A stretch of 36,515 nucleotides of DNA from Marinilactibacillus kalidii (GCF_017599325.1 NZ_JAGFVM010000018.1:1-36515); one strand, 5' to 3'; counted from the stretch's first letter, positions 24,164 to 33,083 are shown. The notes: a model not told the origin generated them from the sequence alone. Numbers and translations: made by a program.

Positions 24164-25552
24164 ATGTTGGAAAAAGTCACGATTTATCATACAAATGACA
24201 TACACTCGCACTTAGATCATTGGCCTAGAACAGCAGCTTTCCTTAGAGAAAAACGGGAAATACACAGATCGCAGCTGGAAGATTGCTATATTTTTGACAT
24301 TGGCGATGCATGTGATAGAGTCCATCCGCTCACTGAAGCAACGGATGGGAAAGCGATGACAAGACTACTAAATGATGCACACTATGATGCGGCTACAATA
24401 GGCAACAATGAAGGAATAGGAAGTACAAAAGAGCAATTAGATCACTTATATGATCAAGCAAATTTCGATGTTATTCTTTCTAATTTGACCGACCGGTCTT
24501 CGGGGGTATCTCCAAATTGGGCTAGCACAATTAAACTTTATAAAACAAAAGAACAGACTAGAATTGGCGTGATTGCTTGCACAATACCTTTAGCTGTGAG
24601 CTATGGACCGCTTGGTTGGGATGTAAAGGATCCTTTCGAGGCAATCAGAGAGAAGCTGCAGGAGTACGAAAATATAATTGATAATTGGATTTTACTTAGT
24701 CATTTGGGTATTAACTATGATCGTAAAATTGCAAAAGAATTTCCTGAATTAGATGTTATAATAGGAGCACATACACATCATCTTTTACCCGAAGGGGAGA
24801 GGGTAAATCAAACCCTACTGACCGGAGCTGGAAAATTTGACGAGCATGTTGGACAAATTGATTTGTACTTTGACCAACATACCGTTAAAATGGCTAAGGC
24901 TACAGTAATCAGTGTAGAGGAAGAAATACCAGCAGTACCGGATGAAAAACAATTGGCTAAACAATATATACAGATTGGACATGAATTATTACAAAAGCAA
25001 AAGATTGCAGAGATTCCTAACAATCTAGTAGTAGACTGGAACGAACAGACTAATTTTGTAGACATTGCAATGGAAGCTATTCGTGACTACGCCAATACTG
25101 ATAGTGCCATACTGAATGCAGGACTGTTTTTACAGCCGCTGATTGAAGGCGATGTAACAAATGATGATTTACACAGAGCATTGCCACACCCTATGCGGAT
25201 CTTGAAATTCTCATTGAAGGGCAGAGCACTCAAATTATTGATAGAATCCATGGAAGAACAAAAAGATAGGCTTCGGACACTTCCTATCAAAGGTTTAGGA
25301 TTTAGAGGGGAAGTCTTTGGGCAACTCTGTTATAAAGATATACAAATAATAGATAGAGAAACGATAATGTTAAAAGGACAACCGTTAATAGACGAACAAG
25401 TTTATTCAATTGCAACAGTCGATCACTATTTATTTGTGCCATTCTTCCCTGAGATTACAAATGATGCTGAATATGAAGTATTATTTCCGCATTTTTTAAG
25501 AAAAATAGTTGGTCAGTACCTAAACAAACGTTACCCGATAAATATGGAATAA
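24164..25552 (+). CDS. YunD-like cytoplasmic metallophosphatase, 5'-nucleotidase family
   Basis: 462 residues: an N-terminal calcineurin-like phosphoesterase domain and a C-terminal 5'-nucleotidase-type domain, without a signal peptide. Metal motifs are YHTNDIHSHL, DIGDACDR, IGNNEGIG, LLSHLG and IGAHTHH. The third block reads GNNE where most relatives, including the gene at 5178, have GNHE; as I recall this is shared by YunD-type proteins, but I cannot check it here. GGAGG 5 bases before the ATG at 24164 makes this the start rather than the in-frame ATG 27 bases upstream. First gene of the yunD-yutD-yutF-TIGR01906 cluster. Substrate unproven. Confidence 0.85.
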   Translation: MLEKVTIYHTNDIHSHLDHWPRTAAFLREKREIHRSQLEDCYIFDIGDACDRVHPLTEATDGKAMTRLLNDAHYDAATIGNNEGIGSTKEQLDHLYDQANFDVILSNLTDRSSGVSPNWASTIKLYKTKEQTRIGVIACTIPLAVSYGPLGWDVKDPFEAIREKLQEYENIIDNWILLSHLGINYDRKIAKEFPELDVIIGAHTHHLLPEGERVNQTLLTGAGKFDEHVGQIDLYFDQHTVKMAKATVISVEEEIPAVPDEKQLAKQYIQIGHELLQKQKIAEIPNNLVVDWNEQTNFVDIAMEAIRDYANTDSAILNAGLFLQPLIEGDVTNDDLHRALPHPMRILKFSLKGRALKLLIESMEEQKDRLRTLPIKGLGFRGEVFGQLCYKDIQIIDRETIMLKGQPLIDEQVYSIATVDHYLFVPFFPEITNDAEYEVLFPHFLRKIVGQYLNKRYPINME

Positions 25553-25563
25553 GAAGGGATCTT

Positions 25564-26289
25564 ATGAACGACACACTTAGAAACGAAGAAGAATTAAATG
25601 AACCGGTAATTGAAAAAGCGACATTGGAAGAATCCATAGAAATCCAATTAAAAGAAGATAACAGGCTTGTAAAGAAAATTGACCACGACACACTCTCTTT
25701 AAACGGAGATGCATACAAAGTCGTAGAAAATTATCGAGAAGCTTTAGATTTAGAAATGCTAGAAGCTAGATATAGCGACTTTTTAGATAAATACGATTAT
25801 ATTGTAGGGGATATCTCTTATGAAAAGTTACGCTTAAGAGGATTTTATTATTCGAAAAATAAAAAAGTGCCGATTGATATGCGCATATCTAGCTTAAAAG
25901 ATTATTTAACGGAATATTGTAATTTTGGGTGTGCATACTTTGTACTTGAAAGAATGGAACCTAAAAAGAAACAAAAATCTCAGCCTAAAAGAAAAAACAA
26001 ACCAAATACTAAACCGAGTACAAATAGAAAGACGAATGCATCTTCTAAGCAGTCTAATCAGAAAAAATCTGACCAGATGAAGAGAAATGAAAGTAAAGCA
26101 AGCCCTAAAAAAAGAGAACAACCAAAAAAAGAACAAACTAAAAAGAGTTTTACAAAAAAAGATCGTCAGCAAACTGTAATGACTGAGACTGAAAAAAATC
26201 ATTCAGACAATAACAAAGTTAAAACGGTCAAGAATCAAAAAGGCGAAACAAAATTTAAAATACGCCAAAAAAATCATACAGACTTATAA
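25564..26289 (+). CDS. yutD: YutD family protein with long lysine-rich tail
   Basis: 241 residues. The folded part is the YutD/DUF1027 domain at about residues 45-131, with GDAYKVVENYREALD, RYSDFLDKYDYIVGD and the cysteine pair in YLTEYCNFGCAYFVLERM. From about residue 133 to the end the chain is low-complexity and very rich in Lys, Gln, Asn, Ser and Thr, so disordered and strongly positive, which suggests nucleic acid or ribosome contact. Function of the family is unknown. AAGAAGGG precedes the ATG, 11 bases after the previous stop. Confidence 0.88.
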   Translation: MNDTLRNEEELNEPVIEKATLEESIEIQLKEDNRLVKKIDHDTLSLNGDAYKVVENYREALDLEMLEARYSDFLDKYDYIVGDISYEKLRLRGFYYSKNKKVPIDMRISSLKDYLTEYCNFGCAYFVLERMEPKKKQKSQPKRKNKPNTKPSTNRKTNASSKQSNQKKSDQMKRNESKASPKKREQPKKEQTKKSFTKKDRQQTVMTETEKNHSDNNKVKTVKNQKGETKFKIRQKNHTDL

Positions 26290-26328
26290 ATCATATGTCG
26301 AACTAACAGAAAACGAGGGATAGGTTTC

Positions 26329-27108
26329 ATGGAGGAAATGGTTAAACAGTATAAAGGTTATTTAATTGATTTAGATGGTACGATGTACAAAGGAAACGAG
26401 CCGATTTCAGAAGCACCTGACTTTATCAATCGTCTGAGAACAGCAGGAAAACCATTTTTATTTCTAACAAATAATTCTACAAGCAGTCCCGAAGATGTAA
26501 CGGAAAAACTCGTTAATCAATTTGGTGTAGAAGCCTATGTAAATGAAATATACACTAGTTCATTAGCGACTGCAGATTATTTAAAAACACTTGGTGGTCA
26601 ATCAGTTTATGTAATTGGTGAAAAAGGTTTGCATGAAGCTGTTGCACGAGCTGGATTCATTGTAGACGAAGAAAACCCTGATCATGTTGTCGTTGGATTG
26701 GACCGTGAGCTAACCTATCAAAAATGTGAGACAGCAACCTTAGCTATTCAAAAAGGTGCTTCTTTTATTGCTACTAATAAAGATACCAATCTTCCTACCG
26801 AACGAGGGATGGTACCGGGAGCCGGATCACTAGTTGCACTGATTGAAAAAGCTACCAGAATAAAACCAACATTTGTTGGAAAACCAGAATCCATTATTAT
26901 GAATGAAGCATTAAAAGTAATTGGACTAGAAAAAAGTGAGGTATTGATGGTAGGGGATAACTACGAAACGGATATTCTTGCTGGAATTGAAAACGAGATA
27001 GACACCTTACTTGTCTATACTGGTTTTACTAAAGAAGCAGATTTAGAAACAGTTATTGAGCAACCAACTTATTCGATACAAACACTAGACGAATGGGATG
27101 TAAGATAA
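26329..27108 (+). CDS. yutF: HAD-superfamily phosphatase, YutF/NagD-like (TIGR01457)
   Basis: 259-residue class IIA HAD phosphatase. Motif I is IDLDGTMYKG (about residues 13-22), motif II FLTNNSTSS, the cap contains RELTYQKCETATLAIQKGA, and motifs III/IV are FVGKPESIIM and MVGDNYETDILAGI. Substrate is unproven; relatives hydrolyse small phosphate esters or nucleotides. Start ATG at 26329; a second ATG three codons later has a GGAGG too close to it to serve. The stop TAA shares its last base with the ATG of the next gene. Confidence 0.9.
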   Translation: MEEMVKQYKGYLIDLDGTMYKGNEPISEAPDFINRLRTAGKPFLFLTNNSTSSPEDVTEKLVNQFGVEAYVNEIYTSSLATADYLKTLGGQSVYVIGEKGLHEAVARAGFIVDEENPDHVVVGLDRELTYQKCETATLAIQKGASFIATNKDTNLPTERGMVPGAGSLVALIEKATRIKPTFVGKPESIIMNEALKVIGLEKSEVLMVGDNYETDILAGIENEIDTLLVYTGFTKEADLETVIEQPTYSIQTLDEWDVR

Positions 27109-27734
27109 TGGGTAGAATTAAAGATAGTCTAGGAATACTCTGTTTGATTCTTTTTATGATTACTGCTGCGATCGGGATTACAATCTGGTTCGTACCCTTA
27201 TATCAATTCACTATCCGTTCGCAGAATATACCAGAAATGCTAGATCTGAGTTATGAGCGGTTGATGGCTAACTACTATGTCCTTTTGCGCTATCTCCATT
27301 TTCCTTGGATAAATGAGTTGAATTTCCCGGATTTCCCTAGTTCTAATGATGGCTTACTTCATTTTTATGAAGTTAAAAGATTGTTTTACGTTAACTACAG
27401 TGTTTTGGTGGTTAGTGGCGTAATCACTTTTTTCTACTTGAGATTTTTGAAGCAAGCCAATCGATTGTGGCTACTGATTAAACCGTTTTTCATAGCTAGC
27501 CTTATGCCGCCAGTATTGTTGATGTTTTTAGCAATTGGGTTTGATCAAATGTTTGTGCTTTTTCACCAAGTTTTTTTCAACAATGATGCTTGGCTGTTTA
27601 ATCCTGCAACAGATCCGATCATCAATGCGTTACCGCAAGACTTTTTCATGTATTGCTTCATCTTATTTTTCTTTTTAATTGAGGTATTCTTTATTTCAGG
27701 GTATCAATATAGTAAAAGAAAGGCATTCAAATAA
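27108..27734 (+). CDS. TIGR01906-family integral membrane protein
   Basis: 208 residues with four membrane helices: a signal-anchor-like N terminus (about 8-30), two in the middle (about 95-115 and 124-150) and one at the end (about 178-200). Between the first two lies a large loop, probably extracytoplasmic, with SYERLMANYYVLLRYLHFPW. This family (DUF1461) regularly follows the YutF-type phosphatase in Lactobacillales, and its function is unknown. The start at 27108 overlaps the yutF stop by one base (TAATG); an ATG 15 bases upstream has no ribosome binding site. Confidence 0.85.
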   Translation: MGRIKDSLGILCLILFMITAAIGITIWFVPLYQFTIRSQNIPEMLDLSYERLMANYYVLLRYLHFPWINELNFPDFPSSNDGLLHFYEVKRLFYVNYSVLVVSGVITFFYLRFLKQANRLWLLIKPFFIASLMPPVLLMFLAIGFDQMFVLFHQVFFNNDAWLFNPATDPIINALPQDFFMYCFILFFFLIEVFFISGYQYSKRKAFK

Positions 27735-27736
27735 AC

Positions 27737-27785
27737 AAATAGCCCCCCTTTTGCTGTTCAAAGATCAGCGAAAGGGGGGCTATTT
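27737..27785. terminator. Bidirectional terminator, very GC-rich stem
   Basis: AATAGCCCCCCTTT and GCTG pair with CAGC and AAAGGGGGGCTATT. The stem is exceptionally stable for this AT-rich sequence, and it lies between two convergent genes. Confidence 0.9.
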
Positions 27786-27786
27786 A

Positions 27787-28296
27787 TTATTTCATAATAT
27801 CTGAAATGCCAGGATTGTCATGAGCTAGACGGCTTGCAGCAGCTGCAGCAATCGCTCCAACAATATCATCTAAGAAAGTATGTGTTTCATTTGAATCCTC
27901 ATGGTTATCTAGCTTTCCAATCAATTTCGGTTTGGTCTTATCAAGATAGCCGTAGTTTGTAAAACCAATAGATCCATAAACATTGACAATCGATAGTGCT
28001 AAAATTTCATCGATACCATACAAACCTTCGTCCTCTTGAATGATTTCTTGTAGGGGACTAGATAGTTTCCCTTGTTCGCATAGAACATCTAGTTCGATAC
28101 CCGTCAGAATGGTATTTTGTACTTCACGTTTTTTAATGACAGAACGAACATTCTCGATACAGAGTTCCATCGATATATCTGAAATATAAGGTTTTTGTAA
28201 GTCGAAGACTAACTCTGCAATTTCTTCTAATGTTACGCCACGTTCTTCTAGACGTTGTAAAGCTACTTTGTGTAATTTTGAACTGGGTTGTACCAT
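27787..28296 (-). CDS. pgpA: Phosphatidylglycerophosphatase A family protein (YutG)
   Basis: 169-residue PgpA-family protein. Recognisable blocks are RGVTLEEIAELVFDLQKPY, the central ILTGIELDVLCEQGKL and DDIVGAIAAAAASRLAHDN at the end. Bacterial PgpA dephosphorylates phosphatidylglycerophosphate to phosphatidylglycerol, but the YutG subgroup lacks strong membrane helices, so its true substrate may differ. If it is PgpA it would supply the lipid that the cardiolipin synthase at 22567 uses. It follows the NADP reductase gene by about 35 bases on the same strand. Confidence 0.8.
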   Translation of the reverse strand: MVQPSSKLHKVALQRLEERGVTLEEIAELVFDLQKPYISDISMELCIENVRSVIKKREVQNTILTGIELDVLCEQGKLSSPLQEIIQEDEGLYGIDEILALSIVNVYGSIGFTNYGYLDKTKPKLIGKLDNHEDSNETHTFLDDIVGAIAAAAASRLAHDNPGISDIMK

Positions 28297-28330
28297 AGTT
28301 AAATTCCTCCTTTATATTGTGTAAACCAAT

Positions 28331-29332
28331 CTATTCATCAAAAGAAAGATTGGTGCTTAGATAAGGTTGAGTATGCTCTTCAGGATGGATATAGTGTACG
28401 GCATGGTTTACAGCTATTGGTGCCTCGCCGAATCCAGTAGCAATCAATTTGATTTTACCATCATATGTGCTGATGTCTCCGGCTGCATATATTCCTTCAA
28501 CGGAAGTTTCCATCTTTTGATTAACTAAAATTTCACTTTTTTCTAAATCGACATGCCAATCTTTTAAGGGTCCTACAGAAGAACTGAAACCATAACTGAC
28601 TACAAAAAAATCTAAATCAATCGTTTTGGTACGATTACCTTTGGCTTCTTTCAAAACGATTGAAGAAAGCTGATTACCTTCTCCATGTAAGGCTTCTGGA
28701 ACATAAGGTGTAAGCAACTCGATTGAAGATTGCTTTACTTGCTCTACAGTTGCTTCGTGTGCTCTGAATTTGTCTCTTCTATGAATGAGATAGACCTTTT
28801 TAGCGACTGACTCTAGTGTGAGTGCCCAATCGACGGCTGAATCTCCGCCTCCACAGATAGCCACTGTTTTATCTTTGTATTGTTCGATATTATTCACGAT
28901 ATAGTGAAGTGAATGATCTTCAAATTGTTCAGCATGTTCAAGCGATAGTTTTCTAGGTTTAAATGCACCTTGTCCAGTAGTAATAATAATTGATTTTGAA
29001 TAATGAATCCCTTTGTTAGTTGTTAATTCAAAGATGTCCTCATCATTTTTTTCTACTTTTAAAACTTTTTCTTCCATACAAAGCGTAGTATCAAATAGTT
29101 GCATTTGAGCAGTTAATTGACGGATAAGCTCTTTTCCTGTTACAGCGGCATAGCCACCAATATCGTAAATCGTTTTGTCAGGGTAGAGCAAGGCTACTTG
29201 TCCGCCTAGTACGGGTAATGTTTCAATCAACTTTGTTTTTGCATTACGCATACCGGCATAAAAAGCTGCGAACATGCCGATTGGTCCTCCGCCAATAATT
29301 GTAATGTCTGTTATGTTTTCTTCACTTACCAA
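28331..29332 (-). CDS. Ferredoxin/flavodoxin-NADP+ reductase, YumC type
   Basis: 333-residue FAD/NADPH enzyme of the thioredoxin-reductase-like FNR group (B. subtilis YumC). The FAD-binding GGGPIGMFAAFYAG is near the N terminus and the NADPH-binding CGGGDSAVDWAL at about residues 160-171. The late AAGDISTYDGKIKLIATGFGEAPIAVNHA completes the FAD site. The redox CxxC of thioredoxin reductases is absent, which supports FNR. The start is a TTG at 29332, 5 bases after GGAGGAG, and no ATG is nearby. Likely supplies or recycles reduced ferredoxin or flavodoxin. Confidence 0.92.
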   Translation of the reverse strand: MVSEENITDITIIGGGPIGMFAAFYAGMRNAKTKLIETLPVLGGQVALLYPDKTIYDIGGYAAVTGKELIRQLTAQMQLFDTTLCMEEKVLKVEKNDEDIFELTTNKGIHYSKSIIITTGQGAFKPRKLSLEHAEQFEDHSLHYIVNNIEQYKDKTVAICGGGDSAVDWALTLESVAKKVYLIHRRDKFRAHEATVEQVKQSSIELLTPYVPEALHGEGNQLSSIVLKEAKGNRTKTIDLDFFVVSYGFSSSVGPLKDWHVDLEKSEILVNQKMETSVEGIYAAGDISTYDGKIKLIATGFGEAPIAVNHAVHYIHPEEHTQPYLSTNLSFDE

Positions 29333-29384
29333 TGGTACTCCTCCAATAAATCATGAAATATAAAACTTTCCTTGTGTTCGTTCA

Positions 29385-29876
29385 TTAATAGAATATGTGT
29401 ATACCTAGTGCAATGAGAATACCGGACAATATTCCAAAAAATACTTCAATTGGTTTGTGCCCAAGAAACTCTTTTGAGTGTTTCGTTTCATCGATCATTT
29501 CTTTCACGCTTTTGCTACCATCTTGTCCAAGGTTAACAATCATTTTTCTTAGGTTCTCAAAGTCAGCGATCAGTTCATTGATCAAGATGCCATGTTCGCC
29601 ACTTTGTCTTCTGACCCCCATTGAATCAAAGATGACGATGACGCCAAAAGTTGCTGCAATCGCAACAAAAGGTGATTCCATCCCTTCTTTTATAATTAAA
29701 CTCGTAATCAATGCAGTTACACCCGCAGAGTGAGAACTAGGCATTCCACCAGTAGAAGTAGCTAATGCAAGAGATGTTGGCCTTCCGAGTATGAATGCAA
29801 CAGGAATTTTAATGATTTGTGTAATAATTATGGCAGAAAGAGCGGCTATCATAGGATAATTATTGAAAAATGGCAT
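29385..29876 (-). CDS. Divergent PAP2-family membrane protein (YuiD-like, DUF212)
   Basis: 163-residue membrane protein. It has the divergent acid phosphatase motif in STGGMPSSHSAGVTALITSL, followed by FDSMGVRRQSGEHG, which match the PSGH and SRxxxxxHxxxD regions of PAP2 phosphatases in weakened form. Four or five hydrophobic segments are visible, including one at the C terminus. It may be a lipid or polyprenyl phosphatase, but activity is unproven for the group. GGGAG precedes the ATG. Confidence 0.88.
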   Translation of the reverse strand: MPFFNNYPMIAALSAIIITQIIKIPVAFILGRPTSLALATSTGGMPSSHSAGVTALITSLIIKEGMESPFVAIAATFGVIVIFDSMGVRRQSGEHGILINELIADFENLRKMIVNLGQDGSKSVKEMIDETKHSKEFLGHKPIEVFFGILSGILIALGIHIFY

Positions 29877-30090
29877 AGAATTTCTCCCTTTATAATAAAT
29901 GCAAATCTAGTATTTATCATAACATGAATAGATATATTATCTAAATAAAAGTTTCGATTTAGATGGGAAGAACGAGAAAAGAATCCCGTTATGGTAGTCT
30001 GAAATGATCATTTTATAGTCATTCCTGAAGCTAATTGACCATTACAAAATTCATGAAATGAAAGACTGTAAGACAATTAACGAAAAGGTA

Positions 30091-30119
30091 TTGGAAAAAG
30101 AAGGGATCTAATGTAAACT
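30091..30119 (+). promoter_or_regulatory. Promoter of the cyclophilin gene
   Basis: TTGGAA (30091-30096) and TAAACT (30114-30119) are 17 bases apart, about 30 bases before the start codon. The rest of the gap 29877-30150 shows nothing else I can name. Confidence 0.5.
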
Positions 30120-30150
30120 AATAATGATCTTATGAAGGAGGAATATTAAT

Positions 30151-30741
30151 ATGAGCCAATTTCCACAATTAGCAGAAGCAAAAGCTGATGCTTTAACAGC
30201 AACGATTAAAACAAACAAAGGAGATATCACTGTCGAGTTATTTCCAGAGCATGCACCTAAGACAGTAGAGAACTTTACTGGTTTAGCTGAAAAAGGATAC
30301 TACGATGGTATTATTTTCCATAGAGTGATTCCTAATTTTATGATTCAAGGTGGAGACCCAACTGGTAGCGGTATGGGTGGAGAAAGTCTATGGGGCGGTA
30401 ACTTCGAGGATGAATTCTCACCAGAGCTATTTAATTTAAAAGGTGCATTATCAATGGCGAACGCTGGACCTGGAACGAATTCTAGTCAGTTCTTTATCGT
30501 TACAATGTCAGAACTTCCAGAACAAATGGTTCCACAATTAGAGCAAGCAGGCTTCCCAGATGAAGTTATTGAAGCTTACAAATCAAATGGCGGAACACCA
30601 TGGTTAGATCAAAAACATACTGTATTTGGACACGTTATCAAAGGCTTAGACGTAGCTGAAACTATACAAGATGTTGATCGCAATGCTATGGACAAACCGA
30701 ATGAAGATGTAGTCATTAAAACAATTGAGATCAATAGATAA
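30151..30741 (+). CDS. ppiB: Cyclophilin-type peptidyl-prolyl cis-trans isomerase
   Basis: 196-residue cytoplasmic cyclophilin that speeds proline isomerisation during folding. The active-site arginine lies in [22 protein letters not shown]. The substrate pocket continues in [15 protein letters not shown], and the late [18 protein letters not shown] is conserved. There is an insertion ([26 protein letters not shown]) between the last two blocks that is common in lactobacillar members. No signal peptide or lipobox. GGAGG precedes the ATG. Confidence 0.94.
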   Translation: MSQFPQLAEAKADALTATIKTNKGDITVELFPEHAPKTVENFTGLAEKGYYDGIIFHRVIPNFMIQGGDPTGSGMGGESLWGGNFEDEFSPELFNLKGALSMANAGPGTNSSQFFIVTMSELPEQMVPQLEQAGFPDEVIEAYKSNGGTPWLDQKHTVFGHVIKGLDVAETIQDVDRNAMDKPNEDVVIKTIEINR

Positions 30742-30750
30742 TAAAGCATT

Positions 30751-30784
30751 AAGGCAAGGTGAAGTGCAAACTTTGCCTTGCCTT
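30751..30784 (+). repeat. 15-base-pair hairpin with GCAA tetraloop, no T-run
   Basis: AAGGCAAGGTGAAGT (30751-30765) pairs with ACTTTGCCTTGCCTT (30770-30784), all 15 positions including two G-U pairs, around a GCAA (GNRA-type) loop. The 3' arm is part of a CCTTG direct repeat, so it can also slip. It lies between ppiB and the fructokinase gene. It lacks the T-run of an intrinsic terminator and may be an mRNA-stabilising or processing element. Confidence 0.7.
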
Positions 30785-30816
30785 GCCTTACATATTAACT
30801 GAATGGAGTGTAGAGA

Positions 30817-31677
30817 ATGATAGGAGCTATTGAAGCTGGGGGAACGAAGTTTGTATGCGCTATCAGTGATGATTCGCTTACGATTCAAGATAGAATGACG
30901 ATTCCAACAACCACGCCAGACGAAACGCTAGGAAAGGTTTTTGCGTTTTTTGATCAATATGAATTAAGTGCAATAGGTATTGGCTCATTTGGACCAATTG
31001 GGGTGAATAAAGAGTCAGATTCGTATGGTTTTGTCACAACTACCCCAAAAACTGCTTGGAAAAATACTGATTTTCTTGGACGGATGAAAGCACGGTATAA
31101 CATTCCAATTGGTTGGACAACAGATGTGAACGCTGCAGCATTAGGAGAATTAGAAGCAGGTGCTGCCAAAGGACTGTCTTCATGTGTTTATTTGACGGTA
31201 GGGACCGGAATAGGTGGAGGTGCCGTAGTAGATGGTAAACCCTTGGAAGGATTTGGTCATCCGGAAATGGGACATGTGCTAGTTAAACTGCACCCTGAAG
31301 ATTCTTTTGAAGGTGTTTGCCCTTATCATGGTAACTGTTTAGAAGGCTTGGCTGCAGGTCCTGCTATTGAAAAGAGATATGGCGATAAAGCGCAAAATCT
31401 AAGTAATCGTGAAGAAGTTTGGACGATTCAAGCTTACTATATAGCGCAAGCGTTGATGAACTATACGTTAATATTAAGCCCAGAGAAAATTATTCTTGGT
31501 GGAGGGGTGATGAAACAAAAACAACTCTTTCCACTTATTCGGAGTGCTTTTAAAACGTTATTGAATGATTACGTCGAAACACCAGATTTGGAATCATATA
31601 TTACGAGTCCAGATTTGGGTGATGATGCCGGTATTACAGGAAGCTTAATTTTGGCAATGAATGAATTAAAAAAATAA
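30817..31677 (+). CDS. scrK: ROK-family fructokinase
   Basis: 286-residue sugar kinase making fructose 6-phosphate. N-terminal ATP loop IGAIEAGGTKFVCAI, the catalytic Asp in TTDVNAAALGE and the second phosphate loop YLTVGTGIGGGAVVDG are intact. The zinc cluster GHPEMGHVLVKLHPED and CPYHGNC is typical of ROK fructokinases such as B. subtilis GmuE/YdhR. No sucrose genes are adjacent, so it probably handles free fructose. The ATG at 30817 follows TGGAGTG; the gene is about 75 bases after ppiB with only the GCAA hairpin between. Confidence 0.9.
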   Translation: MIGAIEAGGTKFVCAISDDSLTIQDRMTIPTTTPDETLGKVFAFFDQYELSAIGIGSFGPIGVNKESDSYGFVTTTPKTAWKNTDFLGRMKARYNIPIGWTTDVNAAALGELEAGAAKGLSSCVYLTVGTGIGGGAVVDGKPLEGFGHPEMGHVLVKLHPEDSFEGVCPYHGNCLEGLAAGPAIEKRYGDKAQNLSNREEVWTIQAYYIAQALMNYTLILSPEKIILGGGVMKQKQLFPLIRSAFKTLLNDYVETPDLESYITSPDLGDDAGITGSLILAMNELKK

Positions 31678-31700
31678 ACGTGTAGGATTAAGGTTAAAAC

Positions 31701-31751
31701 AAAAAAGCGATTGAGTGAAGTGTTCATGACACTAAGCTCAATCGCTTTTTT
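31701..31751. terminator. Bidirectional terminator with inner stem
   Basis: AAAAAAGCGATTGAG pairs with CTCAATCGCTTTTTT, and the loop contains a second small stem, AGTGT/ACACT. It separates the fructokinase and the convergent C-S lyase genes. Confidence 0.9.
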
Positions 31752-31762
31752 GAAGAAAATTT

Positions 31763-32944
31763 TTACTTTGTTCTAGAATCAAAAACCTTTTTGATTCTAG
31801 ACAGACCTTCTAAAAGCACAGCGGTAGGACAAGCGAAATTCAACCGCATAAATTGTCCGCTAGTATGTCCGTATGCTTGACCATCGTTTAACGCAATATC
31901 CCCCAATTTAATGAAAGCATCTTTCAGCTCATCACTTTTAAGATTCAAAGCTGAAGCATCAAACCAAAACAAGTAGGTGGATTCTGGTATCATATAAAAA
32001 ATTGTTGGAAGTTCCTGTTCAAAAAAATCTGTTACAACTGCTCGGTTTTTTTCTAAATACTGCATTAAGCCGAGATGCCACTCTGAACTTCTAGTAAAGG
32101 CAGCTTCTGTTGCAACCATTCCAAAGGTAGATACATGACTTTGTTCGGTTTGAGATTGAACAAACTGCAACTTATTTTTTATTTCTTCATTATATACGAT
32201 ATAAAAGGCTAACTTGGTTCCAGCAATGTTAAATGTCTTAGTAGCCGAATGAAGTGTAATCACCCAATCTTTATAGCCTTCACTTAATGTAACCGGAGAG
32301 AACATAGAAACAGAAGAATAGACTAAATCACTATGGATTTCATCACTGACTAACTTAACTTGATATTTGATACATAAATTGACAAGCTTAATCAATTCTG
32401 CTTTTGACCAGACACGTCCACCGGGATTGTGTGGATTACTTAATAGAAATAATTTGATTGGTTGCGTCGATAATAGATGCTCAATGTGATCGAAATCCAT
32501 TTTATATTGCCCATCCCTAATAAATAAAGGCGATCTGTAAAGCGTTCGATTGTTTGATTCTACAACTGAAGCGAAGGGAGTATAGACAGGGTCATGAATC
32601 ATAACACCATCTTTGGGATCAGTTAATGCTTGTACACATACAGCTAAAGCTCCAACAACGCCTGGTGAGAATAAAAGATTATCTTCTGTAACGTCCATAT
32701 GATGTCTTTCCTTTTGCCAGTCTGCAATTGCATGGACTAATTGAGTAGATGGCATGGCGTAGCCAAGAATAGAAGAATCAATCAAATCATGCAGTGCTTG
32801 CTTGATAGTATTCGGATGATCAAAATCCATGTCAGCTACCCACATAGGTAAGGCGGTTTCTGAACCAAATATAGCTTCGCGTCCATCCCACTTCACACTA
32901 TTTGTTCCTGCACGCTTAACGATTTCATCAAATTGACTATTCAT
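31763..32944 (-). CDS. MalY/PatB-family PLP-dependent C-S lyase/aminotransferase
   Basis: 393-residue fold-type I PLP enzyme. The MalY/PatB signature is clear: ETALPMWVADMDF near the start, LLSNPHNPGGRVW, VSDEIHSDLVY and the PLP lysine in LHSATKTFNIAGTKLA. Members act as cystathionine beta-lyases, releasing homocysteine, pyruvate and ammonia, or as cysteine desulfhydrases; in lactic acid bacteria they form sulfur volatiles. ATG at 32944 has AAGGA 8 bases before it, while an upstream in-frame ATG overlaps that site. No methionine genes are adjacent. Confidence 0.9.
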   Translation of the reverse strand: MNSQFDEIVKRAGTNSVKWDGREAIFGSETALPMWVADMDFDHPNTIKQALHDLIDSSILGYAMPSTQLVHAIADWQKERHHMDVTEDNLLFSPGVVGALAVCVQALTDPKDGVMIHDPVYTPFASVVESNNRTLYRSPLFIRDGQYKMDFDHIEHLLSTQPIKLFLLSNPHNPGGRVWSKAELIKLVNLCIKYQVKLVSDEIHSDLVYSSVSMFSPVTLSEGYKDWVITLHSATKTFNIAGTKLAFYIVYNEEIKNKLQFVQSQTEQSHVSTFGMVATEAAFTRSSEWHLGLMQYLEKNRAVVTDFFEQELPTIFYMIPESTYLFWFDASALNLKSDELKDAFIKLGDIALNDGQAYGHTSGQFMRLNFACPTAVLLEGLSRIKKVFDSRTK

Positions 32945-33074
32945 ATAAAACATCCTTTATAACTTTTTTTCATTATAACGCTGATTTTTTTGGAATTCTA
33001 TAATGGATTTTTAAAATCTCACCTATTCTAAGGATTTTTAAGCAGTTAGAGAATTTCCCTAAGTAAAATATTCA

Positions 33075-33083
33075 TGATATACT
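33075..33083 (+). promoter_or_regulatory. Extended -10 promoter of the S1-domain gene
   Basis: TGATATACT is an extended -10 element about 50 bases before the start codon. The -35 region is weak (TTCCCT). Confidence 0.45.

Noticed and set aside
25906-26202. Minus-strand open frame rich in Phe and Leu opposite the YutD tail
   Set aside because: A by-product of the lysine-rich coding strand (AAA/AAG read backwards as TTT/CTT). No ribosome binding site.
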